In this document: piece after piece, positions 26,025 through 33,728 of the stretch
Numbering within the stretch: the first letter of the stretch is position 1
Layout of the letters: every line of letters starts with the position of its first letter
Assembly (NCBI RefSeq): GCF_007827275.1
Contig: NZ_VISE01000001.1
Location: 1,860,001-1,924,000, forward strand
Direction of reading: 5' to 3'
DNA: 64,000 bases
Source of the DNA: Gillisia sp. Hel_I_86
GTDB taxonomy: Bacteria > Bacteroidota > Bacteroidia > Flavobacteriales > Flavobacteriaceae
The notes under the pieces: model-generated
What the model saw: the letters and a program-made list of their open reading frames with translations, nothing else
Databases searched by the model: none
What the model was told of the DNA's origin: nothing
Translations under genes and position numbers: made by a program

Positions 26025-27056
26025 TTAAATACCTATGGAACTTGATTTAATGGCCACTTCCACGCCACGGCGCAGTCGGTTGAATACCTTCATTGCCAGT
26101 TGCGCCTGTGAAACCGGAATACTGGGCAGCATGGGAACACCACTTTCCTTCATCATTTTAAATGCGATTGCCTTTTCATTGGTGGGCAGTTTCATCAGCG
26201 ATGCAAAATAGATTTTGGGATTCTTGACAAAATCCTTTCGAGCTTTGTAGGTCTCGGCGAAGTTTCTTTGATAGCCAAAAGTCCTGTCAAAGGTCTTTTC
26301 CGCACGTTCAAAAAACTGGTCACGGTCAAAGCCCCGTTTTATGGTCTTACCGTGCATCTCCACTTCCGATGCCTTATGCTTGCTCCCCGGGGAAAGACTG
26401 AAGGTGTTGGAGGCATCCTTCCGGCTTACGATGATATGGATATGGCTTTGGTCTCCTGCCTTTGGCATCCCTTGGACAATCCGCTTCCCTTCCTGTTGGT
26501 GCGGGGCTTCCTTTTCCAATCGGTCAATTTTCTTCTGCAATAGTTTGCTATTGCCTTCAGCCCGCCCTTCTTCAATATTCCTGATTTCTGTTTTGAGCTG
26601 CAATATTTTGGTGGCATAAGGCTGATTCTCCTTTATCTGCCAATCCGTCCCCTTAAAGGTGCGTTGGTATTCGATTTTTGCGTAATATTTTATATCATCG
26701 ATGGTAATGGGTCTTCCGTTGATTTCACGATTAAATGATGCCACATAATCCTTCATCAGTTCACGGGTGTATCTTTTTAAATCTTCACTACTGTTCTGTA
26801 ATCGGCTCAGTTCGTATTTGGAAGGGCTCACCGTAATGGAATAGAATTTGGCTTCGGTCTTTTTGAGTTTGGCACCGTTGCCATCGATATCCTTCACCAC
26901 TTCTTCCGAGGAAATCTTATCTTCATACTGGTTGAAAAAGTGTTCCATTTCTTCCTGTTCCAGACCTTGGTTTTCTTTCTCCAGATAACCGACAAAATCG
27001 CCTGAACTTTGTGAATAATTCCCTCCCAGTTTTTGAGGTGTAATCGTGATATACAT
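26025..27056 (-). CDS. mobB: Relaxase MobB
   Basis: A 343-residue relaxase of the Bacteroidetes MobB type (DUF5712-like). The metal-binding histidines are seen in DQSHIHIIVSRKD (His205, His207). The N-terminus (MYITITPQKLGGNYSQSSGDFVGYL) carries candidate catalytic tyrosines. It nicks the origin of transfer and stays covalently attached to the transferred strand. The gene lies 10 bases after mobA and upstream of the coupling protein gene; the candidate oriT is on the far side of mobA. Confidence 0.88.
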   Translation of the reverse strand: MYITITPQKLGGNYSQSSGDFVGYLEKENQGLEQEEMEHFFNQYEDKISSEEVVKDIDGNGAKLKKTEAKFYSITVSPSKYELSRLQNSSEDLKRYTRELMKDYVASFNREINGRPITIDDIKYYAKIEYQRTFKGTDWQIKENQPYATKILQLKTEIRNIEEGRAEGNSKLLQKKIDRLEKEAPHQQEGKRIVQGMPKAGDQSHIHIIVSRKDASNTFSLSPGSKHKASEVEMHGKTIKRGFDRDQFFERAEKTFDRTFGYQRNFAETYKARKDFVKNPKIYFASLMKLPTNEKAIAFKMMKESGVPMLPSIPVSQAQLAMKVFNRLRRGVEVAIKSSSIGI

Positions 27057-27066
27057 AGTTCAAAGA

Positions 27067-27447
27067 TTAGGGTTCGTTAGTATAGTTTTGCTTTTCCTGA
27101 AATCTTACATTAGGTTTTTCTTCGACCATTTTCTTTTCCAAGATCAAGGGCTTCTTTTTGGGTTCTTCGGTTTGGAAAAGTAATTCCAACATTGCTACGG
27201 TGGGTTTGGTCTGGCTCTTTTCCATATCCCGCATTATGGCAATGGCCGCATTGATACGTTTCTTGATTGATGCTTCGATAGTCCTACCAGTAGGACCCAA
27301 TTTTTCCTTTGGGGAAATCTCGTTATAGAAGAAAAAGTCGAGCATTGTTTCCAATGCTTCGGTGTGTGATTTGAAGTGTGTCCTTGAAAATTCCTGAAAA
27401 CGTTTTGCCGTTTTCTTTTTGAACCTGATGCCGATAAATGAGTCCAT
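27067..27447 (-). CDS. mobA: Mobilisation accessory protein MobA (BfmA/BtgA type)
   Basis: A 126-residue basic protein whose N-terminal part (IGIRFKKKTAKRFQEFSRTH, then HTEALETMLDFFFYN) resembles the BfmA/BtgA mobilisation proteins. These bind the origin of transfer and help relaxosome assembly. The C-terminal 35 residues are rich in Lys, Glu and Pro. It is first in the mob operon; the intergenic region before it is full of inverted repeats, the expected place for oriT. Confidence 0.85.
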   Translation of the reverse strand: MDSFIGIRFKKKTAKRFQEFSRTHFKSHTEALETMLDFFFYNEISPKEKLGPTGRTIEASIKKRINAAIAIMRDMEKSQTKPTVAMLELLFQTEEPKKKPLILEKKMVEEKPNVRFQEKQNYTNEP

Positions 27448-27660
27448 AATTCGCCGATTTGTCGCAAATCCTTCCCTAAAAATGGGCGTTCACAGGGCAT
27501 TTGTCGCAAATTGTAGGGGGTCGGGAATTTTACTATTTTTCAAATTACTGAATATCAGTTATTTGAAAATTAAAAGGAGTGCTAAACATCGCATCGCGTG
27601 TTACCCTCTTGCTACTCCTTTTCGTCCCGCCCAGCGGGACAAAACTCCGTACAATTTGGC
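27448..27660. other. Candidate origin of transfer (oriT) region
   Basis: The non-coding stretch before mobA contains: two copies of ATTTGTCGCAAAT (27,457-27,469 and 27,500-27,512, 43 bases apart); a 15-base-arm hairpin with one mismatch (27,537-27,569, inner stem ACTGA-ATA-TCAGT); an inverted pair AAAAGGAGT (27,572-27,580) / ACTCCTTTT (27,614-27,622); and a perfect GTCCCGC-CCA-GCGGGAC hairpin (27,624-27,640). This density next to mobA/mobB is what an oriT looks like. The nick site itself cannot be named. The roughly 160 bases beyond, up to the terminator at 27,825, hold nothing I recognise. Confidence 0.6.
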
Positions 27661-27824
27661 TCAAAGCCAATTGCCAGTTTCAGGGAAATAATTTCCTGTT
27701 ATGTAATTTTTCGATGGGTACGGTTATCGGCGAAAGTAAAAAATGGATAACCCTACGTAAATTGAATGCTGAATTTCAGCGAAATAAAGATAGTGATTTT
27801 TATTGAATTGAAATCGGTGAAACA

Positions 27825-27852
27825 GAAAAACACCTCCAAGAATTTAGAGGTG
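27825..27852 (-). terminator. Terminator of the ssb-radC operon
   Basis: On the minus strand CACCTC and GAGGTG form a stem followed by TTTTT, about 20 bases after the stop of the small gene at 27,875. The stem is short but the U-tract is good. Confidence 0.6.
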
Positions 27853-27874
27853 CTTTACTATGCAGTTTATAAAA

Positions 27875-28072
27875 TCAGATGTTGAATACAAACGTATAGG
27901 AATACAAATTGCGTAATGCTTCTTCGGCTATCATCTTTTCAAAACTGGTGTGATTTTTTCTTACGTATCTGCGGATGTCCTCCCCAAATTTTCGTTCCAC
28001 GTCTTTTTTGGAATCCTCCAAAAGTCGGTTTTGAGCCTCTTCGCTCAAGTCTGTAAAATTTAGATAAACCAT
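27875..28072 (-). CDS. Small conserved-type hypothetical protein
   Basis: A 65-residue acidic/basic helical protein beginning MVYLNFTDLSEEAQ. The start at 28,072 is preferred, 10 bases after the radC-like stop. A longer open frame to 28,123 would overlap that gene in another frame. It is last in the ssb/radC-like run. I do not recognise a family; its size and place fit the small orphan genes that accompany radC-like genes in Bacteroidetes elements. Confidence 0.6.
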   Translation of the reverse strand: MVYLNFTDLSEEAQNRLLEDSKKDVERKFGEDIRRYVRKNHTSFEKMIAEEALRNLYSYTFVFNI

Positions 28073-28082
28073 AGCTTTCAGT

Positions 28083-28532
28083 TTAAAGGATTCCGTTATC
28101 CGCAAAACTGTAATAGTCGCCATCAGGGGTAAGTATCAAATGGTCCAAAACTTTTATATCAAAAAGCTCCCCGGCCTTTTTGATTTTATCGGTCAGGCTC
28201 TTGTCCGCTTCACTCGGTTTTAAGGTACCGCTCGGATGGTTGTGCAGCAAAATAACTGCCGTGGTCAAGCTCTTTAAGAGTACGGCAAACAGGATGCGGA
28301 CATCCACTAGAGTTCCTGTAATTCCACCGTTAGAGGCTTCGTAAATCCCCTTGACCCTATTGGCGTTGTTGAGCAACATTATCTTAAAGGTCTCGTTCAG
28401 TTCAATCGTTTCTTTGTTCCATTGGCTGAAGGCTAATTCTGCGGCACTTTCGGAACTTGTTATCTTGGGCAGTAAATTTGCTTTTACAGTTCCGCTATAA
28501 CTTATGGCTATTTCATTAACTTTGCTTTTCAT
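28083..28532 (-). CDS. RadC-like JAB-domain protein
   Basis: A 149-residue protein with the JAMM/JAB metal-binding signature LLHNHPSGTLKPSEADKSLT (HxHP(S)G...D). Family members are short RadC homologues that are frequent on mobile elements. They were once called DNA repair proteins, but their activity is unproven. The N-terminal helix-hairpin-helix of full-length RadC is absent, as is usual for the mobile-element form. Confidence 0.88.
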   Translation of the reverse strand: MKSKVNEIAISYSGTVKANLLPKITSSESAAELAFSQWNKETIELNETFKIMLLNNANRVKGIYEASNGGITGTLVDVRILFAVLLKSLTTAVILLHNHPSGTLKPSEADKSLTDKIKKAGELFDIKVLDHLILTPDGDYYSFADNGIL

Positions 28533-28560
28533 TGTTTTTCAATTATTTGTGAATGATGAA

Positions 28561-28596
28561 TAAGAGGGCGCTACTTTCCAAGGGAACGCCCTCTTA
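28561..28596 (-). terminator. Hairpin after ssb
   Basis: Ten-base perfect arms TAAGAGGGCG / CGCCCTCTTA with a 16-base loop lie 11 bases after the ssb stop and before the radC-like start. The T-tract is weak, so it may attenuate transcription or protect the ssb mRNA end rather than terminate fully. Confidence 0.6.
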
Positions 28597-28607
28597 AATT
28601 TTAAGGA

Positions 28608-28952
28608 TTACTTATCGCTTTTATTGCCAAGTAAAAGCACTTCCTTTGCTTCCACTTCGGTTACATAGCGTTGGTTTCCGTCATCGGTGGTATAGGTGCG
28701 GGTTCTCAATTTTCCCGTAAGGGCTATTTCCTTTCCCTTGCCTACATAGTTTTCGATAATTTCGGCTGTTTTGCCCCAAGCTACGACGGTGTGCCAGTCA
28801 GTGGACTGTACTTTTTCGCCCTTGTTGTTTTTGTAGTGTTCATTTGTGGCGATTGAAAAACGGGCAACTTTCTTACCGTTTTCAAGGTTGGTAATGGTTG
28901 GTTCTTGACCAACGTTTCCGATTAACTGAACGTGATTTTTTAAAGTACTCAT
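28608..28952 (-). CDS. ssb: Single-stranded DNA-binding protein
   Basis: A 114-residue SSB with the OB-fold signature: MSTLKNHVQLIGNVGQEPTI, RFSIATNE, TDWHTVVAWGKTAEI and GKLRTRTYTTDDGNQRYVTEV. It lacks the long acidic C-terminal tail of chromosomal SSB and ends LLLGNKSDK, which is usual for element-borne SSBs. It protects the transferred single strand in the recipient. Probably cotranscribed with the radC-like gene. Confidence 0.92.
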   Translation of the reverse strand: MSTLKNHVQLIGNVGQEPTITNLENGKKVARFSIATNEHYKNNKGEKVQSTDWHTVVAWGKTAEIIENYVGKGKEIALTGKLRTRTYTTDDGNQRYVTEVEAKEVLLLGNKSDK

Positions 28953-28962
28953 AATAAAATAT

Positions 28963-29136
28963 TTAAAGATTAATTAAAATGCTATCTGAACCATTCAGAC
29001 AGTTTGCGTTTCTATTTTTTTGAAGTGATTTACTTATTATATCTGGAGCGTTTTCCTTTTTTTGTTTTTTTGGTGCCGCTTCCTTTTTGATGTTTTTGTA
29101 CGATTTCATAAGCTTCATTTTAGATTTACTTCCCAT
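28963..29136 (-). CDS. Possible small basic protein upstream of ssb
   Basis: An open frame of 57 codons from ATG at 29,136 (MGSKSKMKLMKSYKNIKKE), very rich in Lys, Ser and Asn, ending 10 bases before the ssb start. An upstream in-frame ATG at 29,217 would give 84 residues. No family is recognised. The composition is biased, so it may not be translated. Confidence 0.35.
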   Translation of the reverse strand: MGSKSKMKLMKSYKNIKKEAAPKKQKKENAPDIISKSLQKNRNANCLNGSDSILINL

Positions 29137-29463
29137 AGCGCCCTCGCTGTTACCTTTTTTTGTTGCTGATACAGTTTCAATATTTGGAATTGATAAGGAA
29201 TTATAAAAGGGAGGCACGACCGGTTATGCAGTCCGTTCAACTTCCAAATGTTGGTATTTTGCTGTCAAAAAAAGGGAGGGACAGTGAGGGTGCGGGAGTA
29301 GGTCTAAAGGCTTTTGTGAAGTACCAATACATAGGAAGCGGTACCAAATGATTATATGGAATTCCAATGGAGCGGACTCCATTCACGATTTCGGATTGGG
29401 AATGGAGTGTTCCTTCCCAGAGTATCGGGAAGGGTTAACGGAATGGAAAGGAGAAATTGGGGA

Positions 29464-29550
29464 TGGTGTCCAAGACTTTTTTTAGGGAAGCTCTTTGTCT
29501 GGAATGGAGCTTTTCGCGAAATGAAAGGCAATGGGCTGAACGGATTATGA
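29464..29550 (+). repeat. Diverged 85-bp repeat, copy A
   Basis: The stretch containing GGTGTCCAAGACTTTTTTTA and GGAATGGAGCTTTTCGCGAA aligns with 31,629-31,717 over its full length, ending GCTGAACGG in both. The surrounding gap (29,218-29,786) has no convincing gene. It also holds a hairpin AATGGAG-CGGA-CTCCATT at 29,366-29,383. Confidence 0.75.
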
Positions 29551-29666
29551 GAACTGATTATCTATAAAGCATCATATGAGCGACTTAACTTTAGATATGT
29601 TGAATGGGAATAAAGTGTTTCAAACCATTTGTGGAATTAAAGCAATGGAAACTGGAAACTTGATAG

Positions 29667-29745
29667 TTGTACCCGGAACTTTTTAGTTAAGTTCTTTATC
29701 TGGGGTTAGCTTTTTCCGAAATGAAGAGTAATGTGCCGATTAAGT
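29667..29745 (+). repeat. Diverged 85-bp repeat, copy B
   Basis: A weaker copy of the same unit (TTTATCTGGGGTTAGCTTTT, CCGAAATGAAGAGTAATGTG), 200 bases downstream of copy A. It shares the order of blocks but has many substitutions. Confidence 0.55.
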
Positions 29746-29786
29746 TATGTAATTGGATTATTTTTTTGCATTGTTAGCGAAATTGT

Positions 29787-30698
29787 TTAATTGAATGACG
29801 CCCTATATTGCAATGGGGTTTTTTGGGTTTTCTTTTTGAACATCGTACTAAAGGATTGTGGATGCTCGAAACCTAAATCATAAGCTATTTCCTTCACGCT
29901 TAAATTGGTCGTTGAAAGAAGGTCTTTGGCTTTATCGATTACAAATTTCTGAATATAGGTCTGGGCATTTTGACCAGTAAGGCCTCGTAACATATCACTC
30001 AGATAATGAGGAGACACATTAAGCTTTTCCGATAAAAATTGAACTGTTGGTAAGCCTGAAAGTGCCGATTCGCTATTTAAGTAGTGGGTCAGCAGGCTTT
30101 CAATTTCGGTGAGCAGATCGTTATTTACCGCGCTTCGAGTAAGAAATTGCCTATTATGAAAACGATCCGCATAGTTAAGAAGTAGTTCAATATGTGAAAC
30201 AACAAGACCTTGGCTATAACCATCTATATTGTTTTTTAGTTCGTCCTGCATTTGCTGAAGAAGAGACATAATTATTTCGTCCTCTTTTTCCGAAAGATGT
30301 AGGGCTTCAGCTCTGGAATATGAAAAAAAGCCATAGTTTCCAATGACTTTTCCTAATCCATAATGGCGAATAAGATCAGGTTTAAATATTAGCATGTATC
30401 CCGATACAGGATCATCTGTAACATCTGTAACGGAAAAAATCTGTCCAGGTTTGGTAAAACTCATAATCCCCTCTTCAAAATCATAATCACGTTGCCCGTA
30501 TTTGAACTTACCCGAAGAACCTTTTTTACAGGCAACGCAATAAAAATCATAATAAAAATTTTTCCAGATTTCGCTATCTCCAAATTTCAAAAGTTCAAAA
30601 TTGATAACACTTACCAGTGGATGGTCTGGCTTTGGCAAACCGAATAAACGGTGGAGTTCAGAAATGGACCCGATTCTATATGGAGCAGCTTTTTTCAA
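29787..30698 (-). CDS. AraC-family transcriptional regulator (copy 3 of 3), TTG start
   Basis: A 303-residue AraC regulator of the same subfamily as those at 6,754 and 13,748: N-terminal YRIGSISELHRLFGLPKPDH, C-terminal LSEKLNVSPHYLSDMLRGLTG and YDLGFEHPQSFSTMFKKKT. The only in-frame ATG (30,764) lies inside the preceding SDR gene and adds 22 unmatched residues. A TTG at 30,698 gives LKKAAPYRIGS, which lines up with MITKAPYRF of copy 1, and sits 7 bases after the SDR stop. TTG is therefore the likely start. Confidence 0.87.
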   Translation of the reverse strand: MKKAAPYRIGSISELHRLFGLPKPDHPLVSVINFELLKFGDSEIWKNFYYDFYCVACKKGSSGKFKYGQRDYDFEEGIMSFTKPGQIFSVTDVTDDPVSGYMLIFKPDLIRHYGLGKVIGNYGFFSYSRAEALHLSEKEDEIIMSLLQQMQDELKNNIDGYSQGLVVSHIELLLNYADRFHNRQFLTRSAVNNDLLTEIESLLTHYLNSESALSGLPTVQFLSEKLNVSPHYLSDMLRGLTGQNAQTYIQKFVIDKAKDLLSTTNLSVKEIAYDLGFEHPQSFSTMFKKKTQKTPLQYRASFN

Positions 30699-30705
30699 TT
30701 TATAA

Positions 30706-31539
30706 TTATTTAAAATCAGTAGATAAAGATAGTTCTTTCCATTTTTCCATTTCTTCTTCCTCATTTTTGCGTACCTGTAAAATAGCGTTGTAGCTGTCGG
30801 AACCTAAAGGAAGATGTAAGGGTGGATTTGACATTTCGGTAATTTTAAGTAATACTTCCGCTAATTTTTTCGGATCGCCCAATTGTTTGCCATCAAAGCC
30901 CGTAAACTGTTCAACCTGTTCATCTAAATTATATGCGTCAATTTTATTTTTCGCCACATTGAGACTGTCCTCGCTCATAAAATTTGTACGAAATGTTCCC
31001 GGTGCAAGAATCGTCACTTTTATACCAAAAGGAGCAACTTCTTGGGCAAGAGCTTCCGATAGTCCTATAACAGCAAATTTGGATGCATTATAACTTCCAT
31101 TACCCGCATACCCCATATAGCCCATCATTGACGAAGTGTTAATGATATGCCCTGATTTTTGCCTGCGTAAATGCGGCAAGATTTTCCTGATGATATTGGC
31201 CAGTGCAAAGACATTTACGTTCATTGTTTCCCTAAACTCGGTATCACTTAGTTCCTCAATATTCCCCAACAGGTTATATCCTGCATTATTGACCACGACA
31301 TCTATTTGACCAAATTTTTCTATACCCTTGGAAATAGCTTCTTCAACGTCATGTTCTTTGGTGATGTCCAACTTTACGGGAAGTAGATTGCCCTTGTAAT
31401 CCGCGATTTTTTCTAAAAGCGTTTCCGTATTTCTGGAAGTTGCTATTACTTTACCTCCGTTGTTTAAAACCGCTTTTGTGATTTCTAGGCCCATACCTTT
31501 GGACGCTCCTGTAATAAACCAAACTTTTTGTGTGCTCAT
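30706..31539 (-). CDS. Short-chain dehydrogenase/reductase
   Basis: A 277-residue SDR: TGASKGMGLEITKAV cofactor loop, VNNAGYNLLG, catalytic SSMMGYMGYAGNGSYNASKF (YNASK). The start at 31,539 (MSTQKVWFITGAS) is chosen over an ATG 7 codons upstream. It is cotranscribed with the AraC gene behind it and repeats the oxidoreductase-AraC arrangement of the cargo near the tra genes. Substrate unknown. Confidence 0.88.
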   Translation of the reverse strand: MSTQKVWFITGASKGMGLEITKAVLNNGGKVIATSRNTETLLEKIADYKGNLLPVKLDITKEHDVEEAISKGIEKFGQIDVVVNNAGYNLLGNIEELSDTEFRETMNVNVFALANIIRKILPHLRRQKSGHIINTSSMMGYMGYAGNGSYNASKFAVIGLSEALAQEVAPFGIKVTILAPGTFRTNFMSEDSLNVAKNKIDAYNLDEQVEQFTGFDGKQLGDPKKLAEVLLKITEMSNPPLHLPLGSDSYNAILQVRKNEEEEMEKWKELSLSTDFK

Positions 31540-31589
31540 ATATATTGTTTTTTTATACACACAAACTTATTGAAGGCCTAAAAGTTAAA

Positions 31590-31621
31590 AGTATTCAAAT
31601 AAGGGATTTTAGTATTCAAAT
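31590..31621 (-). promoter_or_regulatory. Candidate AraC-type operator: 21-bp spaced direct repeats
   Basis: AGTATTCAAAT occurs at 31,590-31,600 and again at 31,611-31,621. The repeats start 21 bases apart, two helical turns, as expected for direct-repeat AraC half-sites. Between them lies the complement of AAAATCCCTTATTT, a motif also present upstream of the NmrA gene at 12,064. Confidence 0.55.
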
Positions 31622-31628
31622 TGAATCC

Positions 31629-31717
31629 TGAAGGGTGTCCAAGATTTCTCAAGGAAGGTCTTTGCCTGGAATGGAGCTTTTTGTGAAATGGAGGGAAATG
31701 TGCTGAACGGTTTTAGA
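31629..31717 (+). repeat. Diverged 85-bp repeat, copy C
   Basis: GGTGTCCAAGATTTCTCAAG, then CTGGAATGGAGCTTTTTGTG and GTGCTGAACGG, colinear with copy A at 29,464. Copies A/B and C flank the SDR-AraC pair in direct orientation, so the pair may have been inserted within, or duplicated together with, this repeat. Confidence 0.75.
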
Positions 31718-32470
31718 TTAACTATTATCAAGGATTTTCAGAAACCTCGTTGATACATCTTTTATTTTATGAATTGATACTTCATCTTTTACTGTTTCAA
31801 TAAGTGCCCAATATTTGGGCTCGTTCCAAATAAATTCCCTAGTCAGACCTGAACCACGTTGATTTATAAATCCCCAGAACCAAAGGTCATCCCAAACTTC
31901 CATTTCTTCAGAGGAATAATTTTCCTGTAAAAGTCTATTTACTTTATGGAAATTCCATTTTCTGGACGGATCAATACGATGAAAAATTGCTTCAATTACA
32001 GCATCTACAGGCAAGAAAAATTTTTCATTTGTTTCTATAACTTTCGGTGCATCCTCCCATATTGAACTTTTAAATCCATAGTTTCCATTATGTAAATGAT
32101 AAATGGTTTTGGTAAACAATGCAGAAGTTTTATTTCCCCAACCAGTTTGCCTCAACATACCATAGTACAGTGATTCATAATTATAGTCACAGTTATCCGT
32201 ATCTGTTAAAAATCTGATGAATGCCTTAAAACTTTGAAGGTGAGATTTATTTGAATATACTTTTTGAAAAAAGCACGAGAGTACATCAATTTTAGGCTGA
32301 CTTTGGGTATTCGCTACGTGGTAAAGAACTGAATACAATTTGTCTTCGAGCGAATCGAACGGAGTTAAAAATAGATTATAAGAATTTGATTGGACCTTTT
32401 TATTATAAGCTCTATTTTCATTCAAGAAATGAAATAACGTAGATAGCTTAGAATTCGTTGTTGTATTCAA
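31718..32470 (-). CDS. Hypothetical protein, possibly HhH-GPD DNA glycosylase-like
   Basis: A 250-residue protein with no certain family. GMLRQTGWGNKTSALFTKTI resembles the helix-hairpin-helix of base-excision glycosylases. It is followed 20-30 residues later by FLPVDAVIEAIFHRID, similar in place to the (L/V)PVDxHV segment before the catalytic region, and by WDDLWFWGF. This suggests an HhH-GPD-like fold, but the catalytic Lys/Asp pair cannot be confirmed by eye. It is coupled (6-base gap) to a small PD-(D/E)XK-like nuclease gene, so the pair may act on modified or damaged DNA. Confidence 0.45.
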   Translation of the reverse strand: MNTTTNSKLSTLFHFLNENRAYNKKVQSNSYNLFLTPFDSLEDKLYSVLYHVANTQSQPKIDVLSCFFQKVYSNKSHLQSFKAFIRFLTDTDNCDYNYESLYYGMLRQTGWGNKTSALFTKTIYHLHNGNYGFKSSIWEDAPKVIETNEKFFLPVDAVIEAIFHRIDPSRKWNFHKVNRLLQENYSSEEMEVWDDLWFWGFINQRGSGLTREFIWNEPKYWALIETVKDEVSIHKIKDVSTRFLKILDNS

Positions 32471-32476
32471 AATGAA

Positions 32477-32887
32477 TTATTTTTCAAGAGTAACCGTTCC
32501 ATTAGCATTAACCCAATAATGCTGTATCCCTATCTTATTCAGTTCAGGAATAATACTGGCTATTGCTTTTCTTATTTGTTCATCTTCGGGGTGTGCAATG
32601 GCAATTTTCGCATTTGGAAACGCAGCTTTAGTTTCTAAGCATTTAATAATTGCTTTACCTAAATGAGTCTTAATTTGTCCAGAGTTGAAATAATCTCGTC
32701 GCTTCGTTGGTGAATCTATATGTGCTTTTGCACCTTTAACTTCAATAAGTAATTTTTCTTCTTTTCTGTTCGCCACAATATCACACCCTCTTGTTTGGCC
32801 TAAACAATAACTCTCTATTTGATACCCTTGTTGAATCAAATGAGGCATCAGTAATTCAATGGTTCTATTTTCTGTCAGTTTTTCCAT
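32477..32887 (-). CDS. Small PD-(D/E)XK nuclease-like protein
   Basis: A 136-residue protein with the core of a restriction-endonuclease fold: RGCDIVANRKEEKLLIEVKG, giving Asp36, Glu49 and Lys51 as the D...ExK catalytic set, plus an N-terminal helix with a conserved-type Glu. It is the size of a minimal nuclease domain. It is upstream of the HhH-GPD-like gene with 6 bases between and is probably cotranscribed. Target and partner are unknown. Confidence 0.6.
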   Translation of the reverse strand: MEKLTENRTIELLMPHLIQQGYQIESYCLGQTRGCDIVANRKEEKLLIEVKGAKAHIDSPTKRRDYFNSGQIKTHLGKAIIKCLETKAAFPNAKIAIAHPEDEQIRKAIASIIPELNKIGIQHYWVNANGTVTLEK

Positions 32888-32936
32888 TTTAGCTAAAATT
32901 TAGCTTAATATAATTGAGTAAAAAATCAATATTCCG

Positions 32937-33728
32937 TCAATATTTTGGTTTCCATTTCCAATTACATTTTGGTGCAAACAATTCTGGTTGGAAATAAATA
33001 TCACTGATTAAGCCTAAAAATTTATTGCTTTTTAAAAGTCCGCCGCAATGTTCAGGTTCTGTTGCAATTGTGAAACCCTTTAGACGTTCAAAAACCCAGT
33101 TGATTAAAGTGTTGTCCTTATTCAACATTGTCCTTATTTCTTTTTCCTGTAGATATGTAAATTCAAATGAACCGTCGCTTAGACCATTCTTTAGCGAAAA
33201 GAAATCCAAGTCAATATCGAAAAACACAGATGTTTCCGAAGATTTAAATAATTCATCTTGTAAACCCTCATAAGTTTTGAACTTTTTGATTGTGTGCTTA
33301 TTTCCATAAGTATCAATCAATTCTTCATCTTTCCAAGCGCCAGGAAATGGTGCTTGTCTACAATGTACATATATATCTCCAATTAAATTAAGATAAGCTG
33401 CACACAAAATATGACCGTCATTATTGCCTGCAAGTTTTGCCCAGGAGAAAACAGAAACATCTGCATCGCTAGTCAAATCTAGCGCGTCTAGCCATTCTTT
33501 TTCTACATTTTCTGGATAACACAAATCCTGATGCCAGTCTAAAGAAACTAAACAGGGTGGATGTGCTCCATTGTTTTTCCGCATCCATTTGTTCCAATAG
33601 AAGAATGCATAGCGGTGTTCTTGAAATACTGCAAGTTCTATAGCTTCATTTTCATTTACTGGATGCGATAATATTTCGCGCAAAGCTCCTGGTGGCTCTA
33701 TATGGTGTGGGTTTCTGAAATTAATCAT
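32937..33728 (-). CDS. UPF0489-family protein with arginase-type metal motifs
   Basis: A 263-residue protein related to UPF0489 (C5orf22 family). SLDWHQDLC (Asp64, His66, Asp68) and FFDIDLDFF (Asp171, Asp173, Asp175) match the DxHxD and DxDxD manganese-binding pairs of ureohydrolases; PEHCGG (near 235-240) is also typical of the family. A peptide arginase from a cyanobacterial RiPP pathway (OspR) belongs to this family, so hydrolysis of an arginine guanidinium is one possibility. It overlaps the upstream membrane-protein gene by 8 bases, so the two are translationally coupled. No RiPP precursor is visible. Confidence 0.7.
   Translation of the reverse strand: MINFRNPHHIEPPGALREILSHPVNENEAIELAVFQEHRYAFFYWNKWMRKNNGAHPPCLVSLDWHQDLCYPENVEKEWLDALDLTSDADVSVFSWAKLAGNNDGHILCAAYLNLIGDIYVHCRQAPFPGAWKDEELIDTYGNKHTIKKFKTYEGLQDELFKSSETSVFFDIDLDFFSLKNGLSDGSFEFTYLQEKEIRTMLNKDNTLINWVFERLKGFTIATEPEHCGGLLKSNKFLGLISDIYFQPELFAPKCNWKWKPKY

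Noticed and set aside
27419-27806. Plus-strand open frames in the oriT region
   Set aside because: They cross several perfect inverted repeats, overlap mobA and show no recognisable protein pattern.
29464-31717. The 85-bp repeats as insertion-sequence ends
   Set aside because: They are direct, not inverted, there is no transposase between them, and no target-site duplication is visible.
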